From an uncultured Saprospiraceae bacterium (GTDB taxonomy: Bacteria; Bacteroidota; Bacteroidia; Chitinophagales; Saprospiraceae), in assembly GCA_937926205.1 (NCBI GenBank), contig CALEYL010000019.1, positions 1-20,649 of the forward strand: a DNA stretch of 20,649 nucleotides. Reading direction: 5' to 3'. This document shows positions 7,966 to 16,318 of the stretch, piece by piece. Position 1 is the first letter of the stretch. Every line of letters starts with the position of its first letter. The translations under genes were made by a program, and so were the position numbers. The notes below the pieces were generated by a model. It ran no database searches. It saw nothing but the letters and a program-made list of their open reading frames with translations, and was not told where the DNA came from.

Positions 7966-8705
7966 AAGTTGTGTGTTTTAAAAAGTACTCCATTACAACC
8001 ACGAACCGGATGATTTGGTTGAGCGCAGGCCGAAGCGTTTATTTAGGGTAAATCCAGGATTATCTGATTTTTTAATCACTTATATCCTCATCGGGAATTT
8101 TAGGACACTCCATTTTCCACAAAAAACGGGGATTCCCATTTGAGGACATCCCCGCCATTACATTGCTGCAATTGTTTCAAAACCATAGGGCCCTGGTGGG
8201 CCTACAATCAGTTTTCCATTTGCAAAAGCAAACCTTCAACACGGCAGGGTAACGTAGTAGATGCCGTTGGCAGATGCCGAAACCATACAGGAGGTAGATT
8301 GTACGGTCGTGGTGTGGCAAGCGCTCTGTGTTCCGCCCGGAACTGGTTTTCCAGTGAGCATACAGCGTACCGGGATAGGTATTGTTAAAAGTAAGCGGGG
8401 TAGTTCCCATTGCAATGACCGGGCCGGAAGATGAACCACTGCGGATGGTGATGTAGTCCGTACCAACACTGATCTTGAATCGCCTGCCGGTGGAAGTAGC
8501 CAGCCTGAAAAAACGAGAACCCAATTTTGTTCTTGCGACTCAATGAATTTAATAACATAAGCAAAAAGGATAAATTGATTCTTTTTTATATCTTTCTGCC
8601 GACGCATACTGCAGTTTCGTAATCGTACCTGGCGCTCCCACAGGCCTTAACAGGCTATTTTTCAGAACCGATACTTATTCATCAACACCGAATTGGCTAA
8701 TCGAG
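7966..8705. other. Gap between divergent genes; holds a gene remnant
   Basis: The 740 bases between the DUF2911 gene and the hybrid sensor gene contain no intact ORF. The central part (8158-8607) holds a decayed minus-strand coding segment, described separately. 7966-8157 shows nothing I can name. At 8644-8662 a short GCCT-TAAC-AGGC hairpin is followed by TATTTTT, a weak terminator-like structure 40 bases upstream of the next start codon. Confidence 0.5.
8158..8607 (-). pseudogene. Frameshifted remnant of a Cys-rich surface protein
   Basis: Two overlapping minus-strand frames each carry half of a sensible protein. One reads DYITIRSGSSSGPVIAMG, then NTYPGTLYAHWKTSS. The other continues GTQSACHTTTVQSTSCMVS. 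Dropping one G from the run at about 8335-8339 joins them as ...HWKTSS-C/G-GTQSACHTTTVQSTSC. An in-frame TGA (8236-8238) is followed by further plausible coding (RFAFANGKLIVGPPGPYGFE) to a stop at 8158-8160. No convincing start codon or signal peptide is found. The Thr/Ser/Cys-rich text resembles beta-rich repeats of Bacteroidota surface proteins. A sequencing error at the G run is an alternative explanation for the first break. Confidence 0.45.
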
Positions 8706-11700
8706 ATGAAAGTGCTGCGTGTACTATTTTGTCTGCTTCTTCCCTTATCTATGCCCGGGCAGAACGACCTGTCTATTGAATTTCTCACTGAGAAAAACGG
8801 ACTTTCCTACAGGCAGGTCAACAGTGTTTATCAGGATAGCCTTGGCTTTATGTGGTTTGCCACTGCCGACGGATTGAATCGATACGATGGAGTAGAATGG
8901 GTTATCTATAAACACTCAGATAAAGACCCAGCCTCGCTTCCGGATAACAATATTCTATGGGTAATGGAAGAAAGCGCCGGCAATCTTTTAATAGGATCAA
9001 AGGGGCGTATTGTTCTCTTCGACCGGCAAACCTTACAGTTTCGGGCAACCCGCTGGCTGGACAATGATAAGGTTGTTGATTTTCTGGCTTTTCAGCCTTT
9101 TAAAACCCCGGAAGGTGATTACTTCACCATTGCCAATCAGGTGCAAACACAAAAAAAATATCTACTCAAGTATTTGGGAAATGGCTTGTTTGGGCAAGCC
9201 GTTCATTTGGATGGATTCTCTGAGGGCGTCGTTTTTGATGATAATTCTTACCCGATAGTGTTTATAGGGGGCAAATCCAACAGATACTGGTATCAGTTTG
9301 CCGGATGGTTTTTCTGCTTTCAAATGACCGATCTTACCATTTCAGGTCATCCTTTAGTCTTTCAATTCAAAGAAGGAAAATGCCGTTTTATTGCTGAACC
9401 ATCGGAGCATGGAGCGCTATTTGATTCTTTTGACTTACCTGCTTCTATTCCAATAGCAGATTGGCGGGATTGTCTGATGGACAACTATTGGAATATCTGG
9501 ATTAGAGAAAAAAATGGCAGGTTATTTAAGTACGATGTGCACCGGAAACAGCTTGAGGAAACTGGGAAGGCTGATTTCAACCAGATTTCAATCAGCCACA
9601 AAATATTCGAGGATAAAGAAGGTACCCTCTGGATCCCACATAAATTTGGAGTGGTTAAAATAAAAAAACGGCGCAACTATTTCGAAAATTTTCTGAATGT
9701 TCCACAGGCACAGATAGGGCAACAAGGGTTAGGAAAGGAGGTCTACGCCATGGTAGAAGATAAATTCGGGAGGGTGATCGTAGCCGCGGCAGATGGTTTT
9801 TACAGGGTATTTCCTAAAGCAAAAAAAGCAATGTTTTTTGATTGGGTATATGCTGATGGGCTGTCGATGGAAGAACATATGTGGGGAAAGGATAGCTATG
9901 AAATAAAAGCCATTGTTGACAGCGCCGGAATGATTTGGTACAACAAGGGATACTTGTTTAAATGTGATCCGGAAAATGATCGTTGTACGGTGTTTGACTA
10001 TGGTAAGGAGCGTGGTGCCGGTATTAATTTTATGGTTACGCTTAAACAGGATAATTTCGGAAAATTTTGGTTGAGCAGAGGAACATTGTTTTCATTTGAT
10101 CCTGCCACCGGAAAATTCAATCTTCCCCCCGCTTTGCAACAAAAGGAATTTCAACGCGCAATGTGTGCCGATGGAGATTTTATGTGGGCCAACACAAAAA
10201 CCGGCCTGATGCGATTTCATGCCCAAAACCAATCTTTTACTTATTACGATTTATTTCCGGAAAATGCCAATGAAATCCTGAGCATTCTGCCTTACAAAGG
10301 GGATTTGTGGATGGCCTCGAGGCATGGGTTGCTGCGGTACAATCCCCAAAACCAGGAACTGAGGACATACACCGCCGCTGATGGCTTGTCTCATGAGACT
10401 GTTTATACGCTTTTACTCCATGAAGATAATCTCTGGTTAGGCACCCATTTTGGGTTATGCAGGTTTAATATCAAATCGGAAGCAGTTCGCAATTATTATG
10501 TGGAAGATGGCCTTACCTACAATGAATTCAACCGGGAAGCAGCCGTAAAGACCCGGGATGGCAAAATGTATTTTGGCGGCATAAACGGCATTAATGCATT
10601 TTATCCGGCAGTGCTCGATTCTTTGTCAAAAGCAGAGTCAGCAAATCTGGTATTCACCGGGTTTAGCAAAATTGATGGAAAATCCGATACCATCCTGCAT
10701 TACGGTCAGGTCCGGCTTCAAGCCAGTAAGGTTATTGAGTTGATGCACCGCGACAGGTCATTTACGTTTCGCTATGCATTGTTGAGTTTTTCCGATCCTT
10801 CAGAGAATAAGTACTACCATTTGCTGGAAGGCGTGGATGAAAACTGGGTTTACACCAGAAACGAGGGCTATGTCAATTATCCCAATCTGGCGCCGGGAAA
10901 ATACGTACTCAGGGTAAAAGCAATTGATTCACGGGGCAATTACGGGAACAACGAATTGGTCATTCCTGTCGTTGTTTATGGCCCCTGGTGGAACAGGTGG
11001 TGGGCTTACTGCATTTTTGCGGCCATTCTGATTGTTTTGATTTTTTGGGCCCGGCAGTATGAAATGCGACGGCTTTGGGTTGCTGCCGACGCCAAACGGG
11101 TTAAAGAACTGGATAGTTTAAAGACCAAATTATATACCAATATTACACATGAGTTCCGCACACCGCTAACTGTTATTATGGGGATTGCTGAGAATATGCC
11201 TGGAGCGGAGGAAGATCGCAGACTTATTCTGCGCAACAGCAAAAAACTGCTTCATTTGGTCAACCAGATGCTCGATCTTTCGAAACTCGAAAGCGGCGCC
11301 ATGCAATTGAATCTTCACCAGGCCGATATTTTTAAATACTTGCGTTACCTAACAGAGAGTTTCTATTCCACTGCTAAAGAAAGGGATATCCGGTTGGTAT
11401 TTTATGCTGAAGAACCAAGCCTGGTGATGGACTTTGATGAGGAAAAACTACAGCACGTCATCTACAACTTACTGTCAAATGCACTCAAGTTTACTGCCAG
11501 AGGGGGCAAAGTTGTGCTGCATGCCAAAAAAAATGACACCGCTCAAACCAGGGAATTGCAATTGAACGTACAGGATACGGGAATGGGCATTGCTGAAGAA
11601 AACCTTCCGCACGTTTTTGACCGATTTTATCAGGTAAAGGATACCACTTTGAGCTACGTGGAGGGCACTGGTATCGGACTCGCCCTCACTAAGGAGTTTG

Positions 11701-12656
11701 TGGAATTAATGGGCGGAAGGATTTCAGTAGCCAGTATTCTGGGCGAGGGAAGCACATTTACCGTTTGGCTACCCATAAAAAATGAAGCTCCGTTATTGAC
11801 GCTGGAAGAACGTCCAATCTCTGTTGAAGATCTGGTTGTATCCAAGGCGGGAATCCAGGAAGAGGGCATAAATGTAACACAGGCAAGGCTGGATAAAAAT
11901 CTCTCGTCCAATAAACCTTTGCTCCTGATCGTAGAGGATAATAAAGATGTAGCAGCCTATATCAAAAGCATCGTAAAAGATGACTACGAGGTCATCAATG
12001 CCTTTAACGGACAGGCAGGCGTAACCATGGCCATTGAATTGGTACCCGACATCATCATCAGCGATGTGATGATGCCAATCATGGACGGCTATGAACTGAC
12101 CCAAACCCTGAAATCAGACGCACGCACCAGCCATATCCCAATCATTATGCTGACTGCTAAAGCCGAACAGCAGGACCGGTTAGCGGGTCTGCGCTTGGGC
12201 GCTGATGCTTACCTCGTTAAGCCTTTCAACAAAGCAGAACTGCTGGTGCGCCTTGAAAAATTAACGGAATTGCGTCGGGTGTTGCAGCAGCGTTATGCAG
12301 GCCTTGACGAGTCCCTGATTAGTAACTCAGCAGCTACGATTGAAGATGATTTTCTTAAAAACCTGATCCAAATCGTTCGGGCAAACCTCGATGATCCCGA
12401 ATTTAGCACGCCCGGACTTTGCCGGGAAGCCCACCTGAGTCAGCCGCAACTCTACCGCAAATTAATGGCCCTGACGGGCAAATCGCCTGTTTTGTTCATC
12501 CGTACCATCCGGCTGCGCAAAGCTGCCGATTTGCTCAAAACGACCCACGAGAATATTTCAGAAATTGCCTGGGCCACCGGCTTTAAGGACCCGAATTATT
12601 TTTCCCGCGCCTTTAAAGAGGAATTTGGGAAGACGCCGGGGGAGTGGCGGGGATAA
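8706..12656 (+). CDS. Hybrid two-component system sensor kinase/AraC regulator
   Basis: This single 1316-residue protein carries a whole signalling path. A signal peptide (1-19) precedes a periplasmic sensor of Reg_prop propeller repeats (about 25-640; e.g. DSLGFMWFATADGLNRYDG, DNLWLGTHFGLCRFN) and a Y_Y_Y domain (about 685-758). A membrane helix lies at about 765-783. HisKA has THEFRTPLTVIMG with His 815. HATPase has Asn 925 (NLLSNALKF), DTGMGI from Asp 957 and GTGIGL (987-992). The receiver has Glu 1077/Asp 1078, Asp 1120 (IIISDVMMPIMDG), Thr 1150 and Lys 1172. An AraC-type double HTH fills 1220-1316 (ISEIAWATGFKDPNYFSRAFKEEFG). All catalytic residues are present. In Bacteroides such proteins usually control polysaccharide-use genes. 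No SusC/SusD pair is in the window, but the GH72-like gene follows directly, so a carbohydrate link is possible. Confidence 0.96.
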   Translation: MKVLRVLFCLLLPLSMPGQNDLSIEFLTEKNGLSYRQVNSVYQDSLGFMWFATADGLNRYDGVEWVIYKHSDKDPASLPDNNILWVMEESAGNLLIGSKGRIVLFDRQTLQFRATRWLDNDKVVDFLAFQPFKTPEGDYFTIANQVQTQKKYLLKYLGNGLFGQAVHLDGFSEGVVFDDNSYPIVFIGGKSNRYWYQFAGWFFCFQMTDLTISGHPLVFQFKEGKCRFIAEPSEHGALFDSFDLPASIPIADWRDCLMDNYWNIWIREKNGRLFKYDVHRKQLEETGKADFNQISISHKIFEDKEGTLWIPHKFGVVKIKKRRNYFENFLNVPQAQIGQQGLGKEVYAMVEDKFGRVIVAAADGFYRVFPKAKKAMFFDWVYADGLSMEEHMWGKDSYEIKAIVDSAGMIWYNKGYLFKCDPENDRCTVFDYGKERGAGINFMVTLKQDNFGKFWLSRGTLFSFDPATGKFNLPPALQQKEFQRAMCADGDFMWANTKTGLMRFHAQNQSFTYYDLFPENANEILSILPYKGDLWMASRHGLLRYNPQNQELRTYTAADGLSHETVYTLLLHEDNLWLGTHFGLCRFNIKSEAVRNYYVEDGLTYNEFNREAAVKTRDGKMYFGGINGINAFYPAVLDSLSKAESANLVFTGFSKIDGKSDTILHYGQVRLQASKVIELMHRDRSFTFRYALLSFSDPSENKYYHLLEGVDENWVYTRNEGYVNYPNLAPGKYVLRVKAIDSRGNYGNNELVIPVVVYGPWWNRWWAYCIFAAILIVLIFWARQYEMRRLWVAADAKRVKELDSLKTKLYTNITHEFRTPLTVIMGIAENMPGAEEDRRLILRNSKKLLHLVNQMLDLSKLESGAMQLNLHQADIFKYLRYLTESFYSTAKERDIRLVFYAEEPSLVMDFDEEKLQHVIYNLLSNALKFTARGGKVVLHAKKNDTAQTRELQLNVQDTGMGIAEENLPHVFDRFYQVKDTTLSYVEGTGIGLALTKEFVELMGGRISVASILGEGSTFTVWLPIKNEAPLLTLEERPISVEDLVVSKAGIQEEGINVTQARLDKNLSSNKPLLLIVEDNKDVAAYIKSIVKDDYEVINAFNGQAGVTMAIELVPDIIISDVMMPIMDGYELTQTLKSDARTSHIPIIMLTAKAEQQDRLAGLRLGADAYLVKPFNKAELLVRLEKLTELRRVLQQRYAGLDESLISNSAATIEDDFLKNLIQIVRANLDDPEFSTPGLCREAHLSQPQLYRKLMALTGKSPVLFIRTIRLRKAADLLKTTHENISEIAWATGFKDPNYFSRAFKEEFGKTPGEWRG

Positions 12657-12722
12657 GAGGCGGGATAAGCTTCCTACCCATTCAATTTGCAGGGTTTTGG
12701 CCTCGCATGAATGCATCAAAAT

Positions 12723-12752
12723 TCCGAAAAATCTCGGATTAAGATTTTTTTT
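12723..12752 (+). terminator. Probable intrinsic terminator of the hybrid sensor gene
   Basis: AAAAATCT (12727-12734) can pair with AGATTTTT (12742-12749) over seven bases; alternatively TCCGA (12723-12727) pairs with TCGGA (12734-12738). Both end in a run of eight T residues (12745-12752). It lies 70-100 bases after the stop codon. Confidence 0.5.
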
Positions 12753-12865
12753 CTCACCTGAAATTTGAAAAAATACTGGAATAGTTATTATAGGGTTTAT
12801 TGTTTTAAGCAATTGATAATGATGTAATTATATTTTTATTAATAAAAAAACAAGGTTTTTGTTCT

Positions 12866-12892
12866 GGAATTTTCTTCAGAAAATGTCTTTTC
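12866..12892 (+). promoter_or_regulatory. Shared upstream motif, copy A
   Basis: GGAAT, TC, AAA, TGTC and TTT occur here with exactly the spacing seen at 16213 and 18276. The copy lies 125 bases before the GH72-like ATG. GGAAT followed 14 bases later by GTC resembles the -35/-10 layout of ECF-sigma promoters, with a slightly short spacer. A transcription-factor site is equally possible. Confidence 0.45.
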
Positions 12893-13017
12893 AAAAATAA
12901 AGTGGAGAGGATAACTTAGATGTGGAAGTGTCGGGAAAATAGAAGTAAAATAGTCGGTGATGCCTATTAATTTGTGAATAACAATCCGATAATATTTCAT
13001 TTTAAAAAAAAAACATC

Positions 13018-14346
13018 ATGTCAATTCAACCAATTAGTATTAAAAACAACTTCTTCTATAAAGGGGAAGCTCATTGGTCTCCCAAAGGGGTTTGTTATCA
13101 ACCAGAGGACGAGGTAGATCCGATTTCAGATAATAATGAGGCAATTATTACTGAATTGTTGAATCCTTTAAATCCTTCTAGCTTTGTAAACCTTGGCATT
13201 AACGCCATTCGTGTCTATCAAGTTGATCCTACGCTGGAGCATACTAAAGTCATGACGATGCTTTCCAATGCCGGAATTTATGTATTGGTAGGGGGCGTTA
13301 ATAAGGACGTCAATGTGGTAACAAGTGGTCCTGATGTCTTTCACGGGCGCCTTCATCAGATTGCCGACGCTTTCTGTCAATTTGACAATGTATTGGGCTT
13401 TTCAATTGGAAATGAGGTCATCTTTCCAAAGCGTGAAAGTGACGGTAACTGGACTAATCAGGGTTATGAAATTCCTAATAAAATAAGAACAGCGGCCAAG
13501 AACATGCGAAATTATATGATCGACAAAAAATACAGAGTCATTCCAATTGGGGTAGCTATACGCGATATTCCAGAATTTACTATTCCGGCCGGGAAAGCTT
13601 ACATGTGTGGAGATGCCAGTGAGCGAATGGATTTTATAGGCTTTAATTTACAGCGGTGGGCAGGCGGGTCAATAGAAGGCAAAATAGGTGCATACTTTAC
13701 TTTCTGCGAAAGCCTCCAAAATAGTAACCCCGTACCAATTATTCTCACAGAGTTCGGTGTCAACCTAAAAACACTCAACCCTCGTCAATACAAGCAAGTG
13801 CCCTATTTGTATGGTTATCAAAATGTACAACCCGCTTCAGGTTCTTCGCAGATCAACATGGCGGATATCGTTTCTGGTGGTTTTGCTTTTCGCTATGAAG
13901 AAAGAAGCAATGACCCTGGATGGGGCTTGGTTTCCAGATCGGGCGATAAAATTGATGGCGCGGGATTTGACGATTTATCTGCAGCTTATAAGGCGGTGAC
14001 AACCTTCAAAGGTACACCTAATACCATAGGGACTAAGGCTTGCGATCCCTCTAATCCTTATGTGAAAGGTACAGATGGCAATAGTATTACTGTTACTGTT
14101 AAGAATTATGCAAATGTTGCCATCGTAGTCGTTCAAAACGGAGTCCAATTAGCCAATCTTCCGGCAGGTTCACAGAGTGCGCCGACTTCGGCGTCTGTAA
14201 ATGTGAGCGACAAGTATGAATTATTGATACAACAATCTGTTACCTTTTATTCCGTCTGTAAGGTTTCGGCCAATAAATTGAAAAACGGAGTTATAATCAA
14301 AAACGATGTTAAATGGGGTCAGAATACAAGCTGTAACCTATCTTAA
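13018..14346 (+). CDS. GH72-like beta-1,3-glucanosyltransferase, leaderless
   Basis: The N-terminal ~340 of 442 residues follow the layout of the fungal Gas/Gel glucanosyltransferase family (GH72, clan GH-A). They include FFYKGEAHWSPKGVCYQP, LGINAIRVYQVDPTLEH, a conserved GNEV with the likely acid/base Glu 133, YRVIPIGVA, RMDFIGFNLQRW, and ILTEFG with the likely nucleophile Glu 245. GGFAFRYEE and GWGLV complete the barrel. Such enzymes cut and re-ligate beta-1,3-glucan. Residues 343-442 form a beta-rich tail with a few Cys, perhaps a binding domain. The oddities are that the family is essentially fungal, that no signal peptide or T9SS domain is present, and that the DNA is more A/T-rich than the genes to the left. 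A related clan-A hydrolase is possible, but the motif order favours GH72. Export route and substrate are unknown. Confidence 0.75.
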   Translation: MSIQPISIKNNFFYKGEAHWSPKGVCYQPEDEVDPISDNNEAIITELLNPLNPSSFVNLGINAIRVYQVDPTLEHTKVMTMLSNAGIYVLVGGVNKDVNVVTSGPDVFHGRLHQIADAFCQFDNVLGFSIGNEVIFPKRESDGNWTNQGYEIPNKIRTAAKNMRNYMIDKKYRVIPIGVAIRDIPEFTIPAGKAYMCGDASERMDFIGFNLQRWAGGSIEGKIGAYFTFCESLQNSNPVPIILTEFGVNLKTLNPRQYKQVPYLYGYQNVQPASGSSQINMADIVSGGFAFRYEERSNDPGWGLVSRSGDKIDGAGFDDLSAAYKAVTTFKGTPNTIGTKACDPSNPYVKGTDGNSITVTVKNYANVAIVVVQNGVQLANLPAGSQSAPTSASVNVSDKYELLIQQSVTFYSVCKVSANKLKNGVIIKNDVKWGQNTSCNLS

Positions 14347-14631
14347 AAATAAACCGGCAATATTTTGAACAGGGGCTTAAGCCTCTGTATTCTTCCAATA
14401 CCCGAAAACCATCAAAGCCTGTTTTGTATAGCAGATAATGATTAGTATGACCGGGGCCCCGGTTTTCCTGGCCTTAATAAATTGGTATACAAAAATTACC
14501 CTTCGAAGGGGAAAATCCTCCTCTATGAATGCTGAGTCCTATTATTTGAATGCTGAGTCCTAGTGCTTTTTAGTTGATTGTCAGTTATTTGTGATAACGA
14601 ACAAACATCAACTAAACTAAACTCAGTTATT
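14347..14631. other. Structured intergenic region
   Basis: Several dyads crowd here. AGGGGC-TTAA-GCCTCT (14371-14386) may be the GH72-like gene's terminator, though only a short T-rich stretch follows. GAAAACC (14404-14410) is complementary to GGTTTTC (14461-14467). The 14-bp perfect palindrome ACCGGGGCCCCGGT is at 14450-14463 and CCCTTCGAAGGG at 14499-14510. A direct repeat follows at 14526. No gene is visible apart from the short ORF at 14632. Confidence 0.55.
14526..14562 (+). repeat. 16-bp direct repeat with 21-bp period
   Basis: TGAATGCTGAGTCCTA occurs at 14526-14541 and again, unchanged, at 14547-14562. The 21-bp period equals two helical turns, so both copies face the same side of the DNA. 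LytTR-type regulators are known to bind pairs of direct repeats with about this spacing. The repeat lies 70 bases upstream of the ORF at 14632. Confidence 0.6.
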
Positions 14632-14736
14632 ATGGAAATCCGCATTCAAAAATTCGGAACGGAGGATTCTGTGGAAACTTACGTTCAGAACTTGGTTATT
14701 GACTCATTTTCTCCAGCAACCATTCCTTATAAGTAA
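14632..14736 (+). pseudogene. 34-codon orphan ORF, possibly a truncated 5' end
   Basis: After an A-rich leader (ACTAAACTAAACTCAGTTATT) an ATG opens MEIRIQKFGTEDSVETYVQN and on to residue 34, where it stops. The first ~24 codons look protein-like. The end runs 41 bases into the 3' end of the opposite-strand gene, as if a longer gene had lost everything downstream. I do not recognise the sequence; it may also be a genuine small gene or chance. Confidence 0.25.
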
Positions 14737-16120
14737 TAAGTGTTTGGTTTTGAAGTGGCTTTATCAGCACGCTGGTATCTTCCTGGTTGATCACTTTTTG
14801 CGCCAGTTTTTTAGTAAATCGGATGAAGTTCAGATAAGCTTCACTTTTGCCTTTTGAAATCCTGGTATGCCGAAGAATAAACTTTTCAAAGGCATTGCAT
14901 TGATCAATCAGGAAGAGATAATAATTGTCGTTCAGCAAAAATTGCTCGTAGTAAGTTCTGATCAGCAGACATCGGGACTTCAGGAGGTTGAGCATATCAG
15001 AGAAATTATGACCCAGAAGCTTTTGCTCTACCTGGTCGTATTCTTTTTTATTGAAATGCCACAATCCATAGCTCAGGGCTTTGATGTCTTCTCTGATTTT
15101 TTCTTTTAGAAAGGGAGCATATTCTTCAATAAAATCCCGGGTCCAATCAAAGGCCTTAAGGCTGGCGCCGGTAGCTACAATATTGGAAAAGGTAATTTCT
15201 GTGATCTGATTTTTTTCAATCAGCAGGTTGGTTTCAATTCGCAACAAATAAAGTTCAAATAGCGCTTTTCTATAATTGCTGTCACCCTGATTGATCATGC
15301 GGATGCAATAATTGGCCAAATGGTTCAATATGGTTTGTTGCTCCCGTTGATCAATACCAGGGAGGAGCTTCCTGAACAGTGTCAAGGTATCTGAAAAGGC
15401 CGGAGAATCAACATCAGCCTGGTGGAAGTTAATGATATTGATGTACAGTTGGTAAAGAAGGTTGCCTGATCCAAAACGTTGTCCTGACTCCTGTATGACC
15501 TCTTCCAATAAAGGGATGGAATATTTTTCTGCCAAAATATTTTCCCGGGCCCGCATTTCCGCAACGATTTGCAATTTACTTAAAAAATAATAGGAATCCA
15601 GGTGCTCCATGGCCTGTGTGAGTAAAGCCTGTCCCTCCTTCTTTATATCAGTGTCCGGGTGATTAAACAACAGCTCGTTCAGATGAGCGCATTCATAATG
15701 ATAGGCCCGGTTGCGATGGGGAGCATCTTCTAAATCAGACACTAACTCCCGGGCATTCTTATCAAAAAAGGGGAAGAGGTTTCGGCGATTATAGGCAGAA
15801 ACCAATAACTTTTTTTTCAGGGTGGTTTCGTGTTCTAATTCCAGCGTCAAAATGTATTCTTCCACCAATTGTGTCAGCATGGTCATTAATTTCCGAAGCT
15901 TGTTCAGGTCAAACTCCTGACCTGGGAAAAGTTTATGAAAAACCTTCTCTTTTGCCAATCTGCGCGAATCCCAATGAGGGTGGCATTCGCGCAAATAAGC
16001 GAATAATTCAATTATATGCCGATTGGAGTTATGATAAGGTGATTTTAGAAACGGATACAGCCTTTTAAACTCTCCCTCCTCAAGTGATTGCAGCAGTTTA
16101 ATGAGTTTTGTGTTTATCAT
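14696..16120 (-). CDS. Helical protein of unknown function (474 aa)
   Basis: The ATG at 16118-16120 gives 474 residues starting MINTKLIKLLQSLEEGEFKRL; a TTG two codons upstream is not needed. The protein is almost entirely alpha-helical, rich in Leu, Lys and Glu, with no signal peptide, membrane segment or catalytic motif. The N-terminus (EEGEFKRLYPFLKSPYHNSNRHIIELFAYL cut into GEFKRLYPFLKSPYHN and the helix after it) recalls large uncharacterised paralogous families in Saprospiraceae; this is from memory and unchecked. TPR-like solenoid packing is likely. It is divergent from the lipoprotein gene at 16319, sharing a 198-base gap. Confidence 0.75.
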   Translation of the reverse strand: MINTKLIKLLQSLEEGEFKRLYPFLKSPYHNSNRHIIELFAYLRECHPHWDSRRLAKEKVFHKLFPGQEFDLNKLRKLMTMLTQLVEEYILTLELEHETTLKKKLLVSAYNRRNLFPFFDKNARELVSDLEDAPHRNRAYHYECAHLNELLFNHPDTDIKKEGQALLTQAMEHLDSYYFLSKLQIVAEMRARENILAEKYSIPLLEEVIQESGQRFGSGNLLYQLYINIINFHQADVDSPAFSDTLTLFRKLLPGIDQREQQTILNHLANYCIRMINQGDSNYRKALFELYLLRIETNLLIEKNQITEITFSNIVATGASLKAFDWTRDFIEEYAPFLKEKIREDIKALSYGLWHFNKKEYDQVEQKLLGHNFSDMLNLLKSRCLLIRTYYEQFLLNDNYYLFLIDQCNAFEKFILRHTRISKGKSEAYLNFIRFTKKLAQKVINQEDTSVLIKPLQNQTLITYKEWLLEKMSQ

Positions 16121-16212
16121 TAGCAAAAAATAATGGAATAAGACAAGGTGTTTAAAAGCCTGTAAAATAGCTTTTTAAATAAAAAAACAACTCTTTTTTA
16201 ACGATTTTATTT

Positions 16213-16239
16213 GGAATAATCCATTGAAATTGTCTTTTG
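16213..16239 (+). promoter_or_regulatory. Shared upstream motif, copy B
   Basis: It carries the same spaced words as copy A (GGAAT, TC, AAA, TGTC, TTT). It agrees with copy C at 22 of 27 positions and lies 79 bases before the lipoprotein ATG. It sits between divergent genes, but its match to the other two copies in orientation and distance assigns it to the plus-strand gene. Confidence 0.5.
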
Positions 16240-16318
16240 CTGCTTCTCTGAATCGGTTCATTTTGTATGCAGGTAGCACTAAGTACCTATGCAAACACTA
16301 AACCTTAAATTTAGAAGT

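Larger units (their letters stand above)
12657..13017. other. A/T-rich intergenic region before the GH72-like gene
   Basis: The region contains a terminator candidate (12723-12752) and a 27-base motif shared with two other upstream regions (12866-12892). The rest is A/T-rich with runs of A before the ATG. No ORF of interest is visible. A TTAATTTG word at about 12967 is one base off the -7 consensus but has no clear -33 partner. Confidence 0.5.

Noticed and set aside
11006..12104. Minus-strand ORFs within the hybrid sensor gene
   Set aside because: They are shadows of the kinase and receiver domains, whose catalytic motifs are all in the plus frame.
14867..15109. 80-codon plus-strand ORF
   Set aside because: It lies inside the helical-protein gene on the other strand and has no leader or recognisable features.
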